Of a stretch of 64,000 nt of DNA, positions 43,838-52,765 are shown in pieces. The translations under genes were made by a program, and so were the position numbers. The notes beneath the pieces are model-generated. The model was given only the letters and a program-made list of their open reading frames with translations. It had not been told where the DNA came from and ran no database searches. Position 1 is the first letter of the stretch. Each line of letters starts with the position of its first letter. The DNA lies in contig NZ_JAQKGU010000009.1 in the NCBI RefSeq assembly GCF_028532725.1, positions 104,092 through 168,091 on the forward strand. Reading direction: 5' to 3'. Source of the stretch: Desulfovibrio sp. Fe33 (GTDB taxonomy: Bacteria; Desulfobacterota; Desulfovibrionia; Desulfovibrionales; Desulfovibrionaceae).

Positions 43838-44830
43838 TTATTCGTCCTTGAGGTCCCGGCTCATCAGGTCGCGGGTGGCCTGGCCGGGGTCCTTGCCTTC
43901 ATAGAGGATACTATAGACCTCTTCGGTAATAGGCAACTCCACGTCGAGTTTCAGGGCCAGATGGTGCAGGGATTTGGTTGTCTTGACGCCTTCGGCCACG
44001 GCCTTCATCTCGCCGATGATCTCCTCCAGCTTGGCGCCCTGGCCGAGCCGCAGGCCAACCTGGCGGTTGCGCGACAGGTCGCCGGTGCAGGTCAGCACCA
44101 GGTCGCCCATGCCGGACAGGCCCATGAAGGTGCGCTCCTGGCCGCCCATGGCCTCGCCCAGGCGGCTCAATTCGGCCAGGCCCCGGGTTATCAGCGCGGC
44201 CCTGGCGTCGTGGCCGAAGCCCAGGCCGTCGGCCATGCCCGCGGCGATGGCGATGACGTTCTTGACCGCGCCGCCCAGCTCGACGCCCCGGTAGTCCGGA
44301 GTGAAGTAGACGCGGAAATAGGGGGTGGAGAAAACTTCCTGCAACTCGCGGCCCAGGTCGTGGTCCTCGCAGCCCAGGGACACGGAGGTGGGCATGTCGC
44401 GGGAGACCTCGGCGGCGAAGGAGGGGCCGGACAGGGCCGCGTAACGCGGGCGTTTGCCTTCCAGCGCATCGGCCACCACGCGGGAGATGGGGGCCAGGGA
44501 GTCCAGCTCAATGCCCTTGGACGCGTTGATGATGACCGGGCGGTTCGGGAGCAGGTCGCGGAATCCGGCAAGGGCCGGGCGGATGAACTGGCTGGGGATG
44601 ACCACCAGGAAGTAGTCGGCCCCGGCAAAGGCGATTTCGGGGTCGGACTCGACCTTGAGGGCCTCGGACAGGGTCACGCCGGGCAGGAAAACCCGGTTTT
44701 CCCGATGGCTGCGGATATCCTCCACTACTTCGGGCTCGCGTGCCCACAGGGTGGTGTCCCTTCCGTTTTTGGCGAGCATGTCGGCAAGAGTGGTGCCCCA
44801 TGCGCCCGCGCCCAGAACAGCTATTTTCAT
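43838..44830 (-). CDS. gpsA: Glycerol-3-phosphate dehydrogenase [NAD(P)+]
   Basis: A 330-residue enzyme reducing dihydroxyacetone phosphate to sn-glycerol 3-phosphate for phospholipid synthesis. It has the N-terminal nucleotide-binding motif VLGAGAWGTTLA, the INASKGIELDS segment with the catalytic lysine, ALSGPSFAAEVS and GGAVKNVIAIAAGMADG. Length and start at ATG 44830 fit the family. It is the first gene of the minus-strand operon ending with cbiD. Confidence 0.96.
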   Translation of the reverse strand: MKIAVLGAGAWGTTLADMLAKNGRDTTLWAREPEVVEDIRSHRENRVFLPGVTLSEALKVESDPEIAFAGADYFLVVIPSQFIRPALAGFRDLLPNRPVIINASKGIELDSLAPISRVVADALEGKRPRYAALSGPSFAAEVSRDMPTSVSLGCEDHDLGRELQEVFSTPYFRVYFTPDYRGVELGGAVKNVIAIAAGMADGLGFGHDARAALITRGLAELSRLGEAMGGQERTFMGLSGMGDLVLTCTGDLSRNRQVGLRLGQGAKLEEIIGEMKAVAEGVKTTKSLHHLALKLDVELPITEEVYSILYEGKDPGQATRDLMSRDLKDE

Positions 44831-44962
44831 CAGATGGTCTCCTTGGCTGGTTTGTCGAGTCGTTAAGCATACGTGGCGCGCGCGGCGGTGGCAAGGGCGG
44901 CGGGGCCGGGAAAACCGTCCGCGCCGGTTGCATCCCGGGACGGTCGAAGGTATAGACCCCAC

Positions 44963-45439
44963 ATGGCAATACAATTTACCGAAACCGAGGAAAGGATACT
45001 CGCCCTGGCGGGCGGGGATTTGCCGGACACCGAGCGTCCGTTCAAGACCATCGCGGACGCCGTCGGCGTTACCGAGCAGGAGGTCATAGACCTTCTCGGC
45101 GACCTCAAGAAGCGCAGGATCATCCGCCGCTTCGGGGCCACCCTGCGCCATCAGAAGGCTGGCTACGGCCACAACGCCATGGTCGCCTGGCGCGTCCCGG
45201 ACGAGCGCACCGAGGAGGTCGGCCGGGTCTTCGCGGACCGGCCCGAAATTTCCCACTGCTACGTCCGGCGCACCTATCCGGAGTGGACCTACAACGTCTA
45301 CACCATGATCCACGGCGAGCGTCCCGGCCACACCGACGAGGTGGTGGCCGAGCTGGAAAAGGCCGTGGGCATTGACGACCACTGCACGCTTCGGTCCCTC
45401 AAGGAACTCAAAAAGACCTCCATGGTCTATTTTAAATAG
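44963..45439 (+). CDS. AsnC-like siroheme decarboxylase subunit (AhbA/AhbB type)
   Basis: A 158-residue protein with an AsnC/Lrp-like winged-helix N terminus ([34 protein letters not shown]) and an RAM-type domain. [17 protein letters not shown] and [24 protein letters not shown] are typical of Ahb/NirDLGH siroheme decarboxylases, which make 12,18-didecarboxysiroheme for the alternative heme pathway. I cannot decide whether it is the A or the B subunit, and the partner is not in the window. A transcription factor is the alternative. It lies directly upstream of hemL. Confidence 0.8.
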   Translation: MAIQFTETEERILALAGGDLPDTERPFKTIADAVGVTEQEVIDLLGDLKKRRIIRRFGATLRHQKAGYGHNAMVAWRVPDERTEEVGRVFADRPEISHCYVRRTYPEWTYNVYTMIHGERPGHTDEVVAELEKAVGIDDHCTLRSLKELKKTSMVYFK

Positions 45440-45449
45440 GAAGCACGAC

Positions 45450-46709
45450 ATGGATTCGAAATCGCTTTACGCAAGGGCTCTGACCCTGATGCCCGGCGGC
45501 GTCAATTCACCGCTGAGGGCCTGCAAATACGTCAATTCCGAGCCGGTCTTCATCGCCGACGCCAAAGGGGCGCACCTCTTCGACGTGGAAGGCCGCGAGT
45601 ACATCGACTATGTTTTTTCCTGGGGCCCCATGCTGCTCGGACACCAGGACCCGGCCGTGAACGCCGCCGCCCATGAGGCCGTGGACCACGGCTCCAGCTA
45701 CGGCGCTCCCTGCCTCGGCGAAGTCCTGCTGGCCGAAGAGATCAACAAGCTCATCCCGTCCATGGAGATGATGCGCATGGTCTCGTCCGGCACCGAGGCC
45801 ACCATGTCCGCCCTGCGGCTGGCGCGCGGCTACACCGGCCACAACAAGTTCGTGAAGTTCATCGGCAACTACCACGGACACGCCGACGCTTTCCTGGCCG
45901 CCGCCGGTTCCGCCGCGGGCACCGTGCCCGGCACCCCCGGCGTGCCCGAGGCCGTCATCAGCCATACGCTGCTGGCCCAGTACAACGATCTGGAAGCTGT
46001 CCGGAAGCTCTTCGAGGAATCCGGCGATGATATCGCCTGCGTCATCGTCGAGCCTTGCGCGGGCAACATGGGCCTGGTGCTGCCGAAATCCGGTTTCCTC
46101 CAGGGATTGCGCGACCTGTGCACCGAATACGGCGCGGTGCTCATTTTCGACGAAGTCATCACCGGCTTCAGGCTCGCCCCCGGCGGAGCCCAGGAGCGGT
46201 ACGGCATCACCCCGGACCTGACCACGCTGGGCAAGATCATCGGCGGCGGGTTCCCGGTGGGCTGCTACGGCGGCAAGCGCGAGATCATGGAGCACATGGC
46301 CCCGGTGGGCGGCGTGTTCCAGGCGGGCACCCTGTCCGGCAACCCCGTGGCCATGGCCGCCGGGCTGGCCACCCTGAAGCGTTTGCAGGAGTGCGACTAT
46401 GCGGCCCTGGAGGCCAGGACAAAGGCTCTGACCGGCGAGCTGGCCGCCATCGTCGAATCCAAGGGCAAGCCCGTCTACGTGGCCCAGGCCGGTTCGGCCT
46501 TCACCATGTATTTTTCGGACAAGCCCGTGACCAACATGGTCGAGTCGGGCCAGTGCGACGGCGACGCCTATGCCTCCTATTGGCGGCAGATGATGGCCCG
46601 GGGCATCTACCTGGCCCCGGCCGGCTTCGAGTGCGCCTTCACCTCCTTCGCCCATTCGGACGAGGATTTCGAGAAGACCCTGGCCGCGGCCCGGGCCGTG
46701 ACGTTCTAG
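45450..46709 (+). CDS. hemL: Glutamate-1-semialdehyde 2,1-aminomutase
   Basis: A 419-residue PLP enzyme making 5-aminolevulinate, the tetrapyrrole precursor, in the C5 pathway. Landmarks: [30 protein letters not shown], the FDEVITGFR segment, and the Schiff-base lysine (about K262) in [17 protein letters not shown] lies 6 bases before ATG 45450. It follows the Ahb-like gene by 10 bases, suggesting a tetrapyrrole operon, and is closed by a terminator. Confidence 0.96.
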   Translation: MDSKSLYARALTLMPGGVNSPLRACKYVNSEPVFIADAKGAHLFDVEGREYIDYVFSWGPMLLGHQDPAVNAAAHEAVDHGSSYGAPCLGEVLLAEEINKLIPSMEMMRMVSSGTEATMSALRLARGYTGHNKFVKFIGNYHGHADAFLAAAGSAAGTVPGTPGVPEAVISHTLLAQYNDLEAVRKLFEESGDDIACVIVEPCAGNMGLVLPKSGFLQGLRDLCTEYGAVLIFDEVITGFRLAPGGAQERYGITPDLTTLGKIIGGGFPVGCYGGKREIMEHMAPVGGVFQAGTLSGNPVAMAAGLATLKRLQECDYAALEARTKALTGELAAIVESKGKPVYVAQAGSAFTMYFSDKPVTNMVESGQCDGDAYASYWRQMMARGIYLAPAGFECAFTSFAHSDEDFEKTLAAARAVTF

Positions 46710-46734
46710 GTCGCGTCGAAACCGCTCATGCGAT

Positions 46735-46770
46735 CGGGCCGGGAACCCCTTCGGGGTCCGGCCCGTTTTT
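46735..46770 (+). terminator. Terminator after hemL
   Basis: CGGGCCGG and its partner CCGGCCCG form the base of the stem, with an inner CCCC/GGGG pair over a TTC loop, and five Ts follow (46766-46770). A short bulge sits between the two helices. Confidence 0.85.
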
Positions 46771-46849
46771 CGTCGGTCTGCGGTGGAAAATGAAAAACCA
46801 CCTCATTTTGTATCGTTTTTCCCTTCCCCCAATTGAAGGTTGCTGATAA

Positions 46850-47887
46850 ATGAAACGAATGCCAGCAAAGAAAATAGCCGTTTACGCATTGACCTCCCAA
46901 GGCTTGGCGGTGGGAAGGCTTTTGGCCGCCCGACTGCACGGCACCCTTTACGCCTCCAAACCCCTGGAAGCGGAAGGCGCCATTCCTTTCGAGTCTCTCA
47001 AATACCTTGTCTCGGCCACCTTCAATGCCTTTGACGGCCACGTGTTCGTGGCGGCCGCGGGCATAGTGGTCCGCTGCATCGCGCCCCACCTTCAGAGCAA
47101 GGAGACCGATCCGGCCGTTGTCTGCATGGACCAGGCCGGGCTTTTCGCCATCAGCCTGTTGTCCGGCCACCTCGGCGGGGCCAACGAACTCGCCGACAGG
47201 TGCGCGCGCACCATGGGCGGGCAGTCGGTCATCACCACCGCCACGGATTCGGCGGGCGTCCTGTCCATCGACAGCCTGGCCATGGCCAAGGGATTGGCCA
47301 TCGGCAATATCAGCAAGATCAAGGACGTGAACATGGCCCTGCTCGAAAACCGCATCGTCCAGGTGTACGATCCCGAGGATTGGCTCGGGCTGGCCTGGCA
47401 CGCGGGATTCGAAGGCCGTGCGGGCTACGAGGACTGGAACGAGGCGAGCCCCGGCATTTGGGTCTCGTGGCACAACGACGCCCCCGAGGGGAGCCTGCCC
47501 CTGCATCCGAGGATGCTGCATCTGGGCATCGGCTGCCGCCGGGACATCACGACCTACGAAATTTTGGACCACGTGCACATGGTCTTCAAGAAATACGGTC
47601 TGGCCATGGAGTCCATCGCTTCCGTCGGATCGGTGGAGGCCAAGCGCAACGAGGCCGGATTGCTGGAGGCCGCCGAGGAATTCGGGGTGGACCCCGTCTT
47701 CTACACCACGGCCCAGCTCGCCGCCGTCGATGCGCCTACGCCCTCTGACCGCGTCCAGCAGCACATGGGCGTGCCGAGCGTGGCCGAAGCGTCCGCCATG
47801 CTTGCCTCCCACGGCGGGGGACTCCTCGTCAGCAAGGAAAAGACTTCAACCGTAACCTTGGCGGTAGCCAGGAGTAATCGTGCTTAA
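46850..47887 (+). CDS. cbiG: Cobalt-precorrin-5A hydrolase
   Basis: A 345-residue CbiG, which opens the delta-lactone of cobalt-precorrin-5A and releases acetaldehyde. It has FVAAAGIVVRCIAPHLQSKETDPAVV, LLSGHLGGANELADRCA with ITTATDSAGV in the N-terminal domain, and a C-terminal CbiG_C domain starting LHLGIGCRRDITTYEI and KRNEAGLLEAAEEFG. A second ATG at 46859 is possible. It ends 8 bases inside cbiH. No cobalamin riboswitch was seen in its leader. Confidence 0.94.
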   Translation: MKRMPAKKIAVYALTSQGLAVGRLLAARLHGTLYASKPLEAEGAIPFESLKYLVSATFNAFDGHVFVAAAGIVVRCIAPHLQSKETDPAVVCMDQAGLFAISLLSGHLGGANELADRCARTMGGQSVITTATDSAGVLSIDSLAMAKGLAIGNISKIKDVNMALLENRIVQVYDPEDWLGLAWHAGFEGRAGYEDWNEASPGIWVSWHNDAPEGSLPLHPRMLHLGIGCRRDITTYEILDHVHMVFKKYGLAMESIASVGSVEAKRNEAGLLEAAEEFGVDPVFYTTAQLAAVDAPTPSDRVQQHMGVPSVAEASAMLASHGGGLLVSKEKTSTVTLAVARSNRA

Positions 47888-48626
47888 GGCTGTGAGCCTC
47901 GGACCGGGCGACGAATCCCTGCTGACCCCGGCGGCGCGTGCGGCCATTGCCGAAGCCGATGTCGTGGCCGGGTACAAGGCGTACATCGAGCTGGTCCCTG
48001 AAGAGTTGCTGCAAGGCAAGACCGTGGTCTCCACGGGCATGATGGGCGAGGTGGACCGCGCCCGGCAGGCCGTGGAGCACGCCCGCGCGGGGAGAAAGAC
48101 CGTCATGGTCTGCTCCGGGGACGCGGGCATCTACGCCATGGCCGGTCTGCTCATGGAGGTTCTCGAAAGCGAGGGCCTCATCGGAACGGTTCCTTTTGAG
48201 GTCGTTCCGGGCGTGGCCGCCTTCAACGCGGCCGCCGCACTGCTCGGCGCGCCGCTCATGCACGATTTCGCCTCCATCAGCCTGAGCGACCTGCTGACTC
48301 CCTGGGAGCGCATTCAGCAAAGGCTCCAGGCCGCGGCCAGCGCGGATTTCGTCATCGCCATCTACAACCCCCGCTCCAAGAAGCGCAGCGGCCACCTGCA
48401 AGAGGCCCTGGAGATCATCGGCCAGTTCCGCAGGCCGGGAACGCCGGTCGGCATCGTGCGCAAGGCGTACCGTCCGGGCCAAAGGGTCGAAGCCGTCCGG
48501 CTCGACGCGGTGGACGTGGAGCAGGTCGACATGCAGACTGTTCTCATAGTGGGCAACTCGGCCACCCGGCTGGTCGGCGGACGGATGCTCACGCCTAGGG
48601 GATATCACAGCAAATACGCCCTCTGA
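47880..48626 (+). CDS. cbiH: Cobalt-precorrin-3 C17-methyltransferase
   Basis: A 248-residue methylase of the CobJ/CbiH type that contracts the ring and methylates C17. It carries VSLGPGDESLLTPAARAAIAEADVVAGY, the glycine-rich CSGDAGIYAMAG, FASISLSDLLTPWERI and IYNPRSKKRSGHL, all typical of this branch. The GTG start overlaps cbiG. From what I recall, hemL-cbiG-cobJ-cytochrome c3 is also the order in Desulfovibrio vulgaris. Confidence 0.94.
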   Translation: MLKAVSLGPGDESLLTPAARAAIAEADVVAGYKAYIELVPEELLQGKTVVSTGMMGEVDRARQAVEHARAGRKTVMVCSGDAGIYAMAGLLMEVLESEGLIGTVPFEVVPGVAAFNAAAALLGAPLMHDFASISLSDLLTPWERIQQRLQAAASADFVIAIYNPRSKKRSGHLQEALEIIGQFRRPGTPVGIVRKAYRPGQRVEAVRLDAVDVEQVDMQTVLIVGNSATRLVGGRMLTPRGYHSKYAL

Positions 48627-48710
48627 AGCGGTAAATCAAAGTGGAAATCCCCCTTGCGTTCAAGGTCCTTTATCGGGTAAAAGCAAGGGTCTACGATGGC
48701 AGCCCCCTCC

Positions 48711-48739
48711 TTGACAGGGGGTGGATACTTATTTATCCC
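48711..48739 (+). promoter_or_regulatory. Candidate promoter of cytochrome c3
   Basis: TTGACA at 48711-48716 is a perfect -35 hexamer; TATCCC lies 17 bases downstream and would be a weak -10. It is 55 bases upstream of the cytochrome c3 start, in a region where the G+C content drops. Confidence 0.4.
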
Positions 48740-48793
48740 GCATAGTAGAGAGTGTGACTGTTTATCTTTTATGCAACAGGAGGAACTAGGTAA

Positions 48794-49201
48794 ATGAAGA
48801 AGTCTCTCATCATCAGCTTGATGGTGGCCGCCCTGGTTTGTGTCTTCTGCCTGCCCGTGGTCATCGCTGCCAACGCGCCCGCAGACACCATCACCATCGA
48901 GGTCCCCGCCGGCGCCAAGGCTACCAAGACGCCCGTGACCTTCCCGCACAAGAAACATGTGGACGGCGGCATCGACTGTCTGGTCTGCCACCACAAGTCC
49001 GCCACCCCGGACGAAGCCAAGAGCTGCGCCGCCGAGGGCTGTCATGTGGACGCCAGCAAGGCCGCCAAGAAGGAGCCCACCGGCTTCTACGCCGCCTTCC
49101 ACAGCAAGAAGTCCGACGCTTCCTGCCTGGCTTGCCACAAGAAGGAAAAGAAGGCCGGCAAGGCCGTTCCGGTCAGCTGCAAGGAATGCCACCCTCAATA
49201 A
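48794..49201 (+). CDS. cycA: Periplasmic tetraheme cytochrome c3
   Basis: A 135-residue exported protein with a signal peptide ending VVIAA. Four heme-binding sites are present: C62-C65-H66 (CxxCH), C78-C83-H84 (CX4CH), C111-C114-H115 and C129-C132-H133. The only other histidines, H52, H55, H67 and H103, are exactly the four needed as sixth ligands. This is the type-I cytochrome c3 that passes electrons from periplasmic hydrogenases to membrane complexes in sulfate reducers. Lysines cluster around heme 4. An AGGAGG-type site precedes the ATG and a terminator follows. Confidence 0.96.
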   Translation: MKKSLIISLMVAALVCVFCLPVVIAANAPADTITIEVPAGAKATKTPVTFPHKKHVDGGIDCLVCHHKSATPDEAKSCAAEGCHVDASKAAKKEPTGFYAAFHSKKSDASCLACHKKEKKAGKAVPVSCKECHPQ

Positions 49202-49220
49202 GCCTTTAGGGTGAATACTA

Positions 49221-49250
49221 GGGGGGCTGTCCAGAACGGCCCCCCTTTTT
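49221..49250 (+). terminator. Terminator after cytochrome c3
   Basis: GGGGGGC (49221-49227) pairs with GCCCCCC (49239-49245) across an 11-base loop, and five Ts follow. Confidence 0.85.
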
Positions 49251-49274
49251 AAACCGGTCCTCCGGAGGTAACCC

Positions 49275-50522
49275 ATGACCCCTGCCCCGCCTCCTCCCAA
49301 AGACGACGCCGACGTGCGCGACGTACTGAACGAACCCGCTGTCGAGAGCGAAGGTTTCGATCTCGATTCCGTGGATGCGGATTTCGAGCAGGAACTCGAA
49401 GACCTGTTCGCCGACGACCTTGAGGACGCCCCCGTTCCCGACGAGAGCGGCGGTCCCGTCCTGCTCGACGACGTGGCCGGGGACGAACCCGCCAATGACG
49501 AGTTGCTGGTTCTGGACGACGTGGTGGGGGAACCCGCCGCGGGCGGCTCCGCGCCGGAGGGCGATGATCTTTTGCTTTTGGACGACGTGGTTGAAGAACC
49601 GGTCGAAGAGCTTGACGACGAGAACGAATTGATCGTGCTCGACGAGGTCGTCGATCTGGTCGAGAAGGCCGATGCCGCCGAGGGTGAAACCTGGGCGGTG
49701 GCGTCCGAAACCGGGGAAGACGACATGGAGCTTTCCGCCGGTGAAGAGTCCGGCGAAAACGACGAGATCATCAATCTCGACGATCTCGCCGAGGAGCCTG
49801 TTTCCTTCGGTTCCGATGAGCCCGAAGTGTCCGAAGAACCCCAAGAGGAACCGCTCATCGATCTCGACGACCTGATCGGGGAGGAATCCCCGGCCGAAGC
49901 GGAAGAGACAATTTTCGAGTCCGGGTCGGAGCCCGCCCTGGACGATGCGCCCGCCGCCGAGGAACCCATCGTGGAACTGGTCGACGAGGCCTTGCCCGTC
50001 GTGGAGCCCGACGCCGTCATGGAAGAAGTTGAAGAGCTTGAAGAGGCCCCGGCGGCGGACGATCTGCCGAGCGTCGAGTTGATGGACGCCGAGCTTACCG
50101 GCCTGGACGAGCTGGGCGACGACGACATCGAGGACGTGGACAGCCTGCTGGACAACGTCGAGGTGGACGTGTCCGACGTTGTGGATTCCGAAGAGGTTGA
50201 CGCCGAGATGGACGACGACATGGTCATGGATCTGGACGAAGGGTCCCTGGATGAGGCGCTGGCCGCCGAATCCGGACCGTCCGACAGCATGGACGAGAGC
50301 ATGGGCGAAGACATGAGCGAGACGGGCCAGCTCCCGGTTATCCCGGCAGGGGAGGGCGAGCCCACCCTTGCGGAGCTTCAGGCCAAGGTGCGCCAGTTGG
50401 AGGGCCGTGTGGAGGAGCTTGAACTGCGCCTACGCGACGAGATAGCCCAGATGGTCCCGGCGGAAGCCGCCAGAATCATTCGCGAGGAGATCGCCGCGTT
50501 GGCTGCCGATTTCGACGACTAG
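49275..50522 (+). CDS. Highly acidic repeat protein with C-terminal coiled coil
   Basis: A 415-residue, very acidic protein without signal peptide, membrane segment or cysteine. It carries a degenerate repeated motif of two or three aliphatic residues, LDD or LDE, two hydrophobics, then acidic residues, often ending in EP: about 62-72, 77-87, 99-109, 119-129, 165-175 and 194-204 (for example LLVLDDVVGEP). Residues about 364-415 form a short coiled coil (ELQAKVRQLEGRVEELELRL). I recognise no named family. It lies alone between two terminators, with GGAGG before its ATG. Confidence 0.75.
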   Translation: MTPAPPPPKDDADVRDVLNEPAVESEGFDLDSVDADFEQELEDLFADDLEDAPVPDESGGPVLLDDVAGDEPANDELLVLDDVVGEPAAGGSAPEGDDLLLLDDVVEEPVEELDDENELIVLDEVVDLVEKADAAEGETWAVASETGEDDMELSAGEESGENDEIINLDDLAEEPVSFGSDEPEVSEEPQEEPLIDLDDLIGEESPAEAEETIFESGSEPALDDAPAAEEPIVELVDEALPVVEPDAVMEEVEELEEAPAADDLPSVELMDAELTGLDELGDDDIEDVDSLLDNVEVDVSDVVDSEEVDAEMDDDMVMDLDEGSLDEALAAESGPSDSMDESMGEDMSETGQLPVIPAGEGEPTLAELQAKVRQLEGRVEELELRLRDEIAQMVPAEAARIIREEIAALAADFDD

Positions 50523-50567
50523 CCGCAAATCCCGGCCGAAAGGCCAACTCCGTCTCAAAGAATTTAC

Positions 50568-50600
50568 AAAGGCCTCACCCGTCAGGGTGAGGCCTTTTCC
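50568..50600 (+). terminator. Terminator after the acidic protein
   Basis: A 13-bp stem, AAAGGCCTCACCC (50568-50580) with GGGTGAGGCCTTT (50585-50597), a GTCA loop and a short T run. Confidence 0.9.
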
Positions 50601-50662
50601 ATTCACCTTCCATCAAATAAATGCCCAACAAGGAATAAGCCCCCCCGCTTTCGGAGCAGAAA

Positions 50663-51343
50663 GCCGCGAAGCCGAAAAGCCCGCGCCGAAGGCGCATGCA
50701 TGGGATGCAAGGGTGCGAACCCTTGCCCGCCGGAGGCGAAATCACCCGACAATCGCCGCAAAGCGGGTTTCAAAGCCTGATTTTCGTTTTCAGGGAGTAT
50801 GAGAGATGGTTCCCTTTTCAAAGTTTTTCTCTCCCTTCCCTCGCCCGCACCACTCTGCACCTACGTACCACAGAAGGTCTGTTCTACACAGCCGCGAAGC
50901 CGAAAAGCCCGCGCCGAAGGCGCATACATGGGATGCAAGGGTGCGAACCCTTGCCCGCCGGAGGCGAAATCACCCGACAATCGCCGCAAAGCGGCATTCA
51001 ATGCCTGATTCTCGTCTTCAGTGAGTAGGAGAGATGGTTCCCTTTTCAAAGTTTTTCTCTCCCTTCTCCCAACCTCACTACTCTCTGCCTACGTGCCGCA
51101 GAAGGTCTGTTCTACGCAGCCGCGAAGCCGAAAAAGCCGCGCCGAAGGCGCATACAGGGGATGCAAGGGTGCGAACCCTTGCCCGCCGGAGGCGAAATCA
51201 CCCGTCTATCGCCGCAAAGCGGCATTCAATGCCTGATTTTCGTCTTCAGGTAGTAGGAGATGGTTCCCTTTTCAAAGTTTTTCTCTCCCTTCTCCCAACC
51301 TCCCTACTCTCCGCCTACGTGCCGCAGAAAGTCTGTTCTACGC
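50663..51343. repeat. Three tandem 228-bp repeats carrying the selO 3' end
   Basis: Copies start at 50663, 50891 and 51119 (spacing 228 each), each with GCCGCGAAGCCGAAAA. Each contains a GCGCC/GGCGC hairpin, GCAAGGGT/ACCCTTGC with a GCGA loop (50707-50726 in copy 1), CCGCCGGAGGC and a run GGTTCCCTTTTCAAAGTTTT. On the minus strand each copy ends with codons for VEQTFCGT plus a stop (50861-50887, 51089-51115, 51315-51341); the last set is the true end of selO. The stretch 50601-50662 shows nothing recognisable. Confidence 0.85.
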
Positions 51344-52760
51344 GCTCTTCGGGGCGCGGCGGGGCGGCGTATTCGGCGTTTTCCGGCTGGTCGTCGTAGG
51401 GCCGCCGGAGCACTTCGATGAGCTTGTTCGCCGGGGTGAAATCGCCGTGCTCCGCCGCCCGGATGGCCTGTTCAATGCGGTGGTTCCGGGGGATGAAGGC
51501 CGGGTTGGCGGAACGCATGGTCTCGCGTGCCGTGTCTGCGGCCCCTGTCAACGCCAATCGGGCACGCCAGTCGTCGAGCCATGCGCGGATTTCCTCGTCC
51601 GGGGCGAAGAGGCCCGCGAACGGGGCCGGGTCGGTCTGGGCTGCGCTCAGGGCGCGGAAGGCGTTGGTGAAATCGGTCCCGTCGCGCCGCATGAGGTCGA
51701 GAAGGCGTCGGGCGAGATTGAAGGATTCGTCGTCGCCGGGGAGTCCGATTTTGCGGCAAAGTCCTTGGCGGTAATGGTCGGTGAAGGCCGGGATGAACTG
51801 TTCCAGAACCTTTTCGCCGGCCTTGTGCGCACGGGCTTCGTCTTCATCCAGCAGGGGGATGAGGCAGCCGCCGAGGCAGGCCAGGTTCCAGGCCATGATG
51901 GAGGGCTGCCGATTGAAGGCGTAGCGTCCGAAGTGATCGATGGAGCTGAATACCACTTCCGGGTCGTAGTGGTCGATGAAGGCGCACGGCCCGAAGTCGA
52001 TGGTTTCGCCGCTTACGGCGGTGTTGTCCGTGTTCATGACTCCGTGCACGAACCCGACGCACATCCATTTCGCCATCAGCCCGGCTTGGGCCTCGCAGAC
52101 TGCTTCGAACAGGGCGAGATACGGATTGTCGGCCTTTCGGGCGGCGGGATGGTTCCGGTCGATGACGTGATCGGCAAGTTGCCGGACGGCGTCTTCCATA
52201 CGCCGCGCCGCGAAATACTCGAAGGTGCCTACGCGCACGAAACCCGAGGCCACGCGGGTCAGGACCGCGCCGGGCAACTCGGCCTCGCGGAACACCGGCT
52301 GGCCCGTGGAGGCCATGGCCAGGGCGCGAGTGGTCGGGATGCCCATGGCGTGCATGGCCTCGCTGACCACGTATTCGCGGATCACCGGCCCTAAGGGAGA
52401 GCGGCCGTCGCCGCCGCGCGAAAAGCGGGTGCGGCCCGAGCCCTTGAGCTGGATGTCGAACCGCTCGCCTTGGCCGTTGACCACCTCGCCCAGCAGGTGC
52501 GCCCGGCCGTCGCCGAGCTGCGGCACGAATTGTCCGAACTGGTGCCCCGCATACGCCTGCGCAATGGGCGCGGATCCGGGCAATAGCCGGTTGCCGGAGA
52601 ACAAGGCGGCCAGGTCGGCGTCGTTCCCGGGCAGGTCCAGCTCAAGGCGGTCGGCCAAGGGGCGGTTCAGACGGATGAGCGAGGGCGCGGCCGCCGGTTC
52701 CGGGTCGATTCGTTGGAAGAAGACCTCGGGGAGATGCGCGTAGCTGTTGATGAAGCGCAT
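51315..52760 (-). CDS. selO: SelO protein adenylyltransferase (pseudokinase-type)
   Basis: A 481-residue SelO/YdiU protein, which AMPylates Ser, Thr or Tyr residues of target proteins during redox stress. It has QAYAGHQFGQFVPQLGDGRA, K106 in IQLKGSGRTRFSRGGDGR, VHGVMNTDN with D245 and the metal-binding D255 of DFGPC. The C terminus EQTFCGT keeps the conserved near-terminal cysteine. ATG 52760 is 9 bases from a GGGGGA site; ATG 52769, overlapping the upstream stop, is the alternative. Its 3' end lies in a tandem repeat. Confidence 0.93.
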   Translation of the reverse strand: MRFINSYAHLPEVFFQRIDPEPAAAPSLIRLNRPLADRLELDLPGNDADLAALFSGNRLLPGSAPIAQAYAGHQFGQFVPQLGDGRAHLLGEVVNGQGERFDIQLKGSGRTRFSRGGDGRSPLGPVIREYVVSEAMHAMGIPTTRALAMASTGQPVFREAELPGAVLTRVASGFVRVGTFEYFAARRMEDAVRQLADHVIDRNHPAARKADNPYLALFEAVCEAQAGLMAKWMCVGFVHGVMNTDNTAVSGETIDFGPCAFIDHYDPEVVFSSIDHFGRYAFNRQPSIMAWNLACLGGCLIPLLDEDEARAHKAGEKVLEQFIPAFTDHYRQGLCRKIGLPGDDESFNLARRLLDLMRRDGTDFTNAFRALSAAQTDPAPFAGLFAPDEEIRAWLDDWRARLALTGAADTARETMRSANPAFIPRNHRIEQAIRAAEHGDFTPANKLIEVLRRPYDDQPENAEYAAPPRPEERVEQTFCGT

Positions 52761-52765
52761 GGCGT

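Noticed and set aside
48605..50365. A 586-residue serine-rich frame antisense to the acidic protein and cytochrome c3.
   Set aside because: Poly-Ser/Thr composition is the mirror of GAC/GAG-rich codons on the plus strand; it also crosses the cytochrome c3 gene, which is certain.
50663..51343. Regular spacing of repeats, considered as a CRISPR array.
   Set aside because: Units are 228 bp and conserved along their whole length, with no unique spacers and no cas genes.
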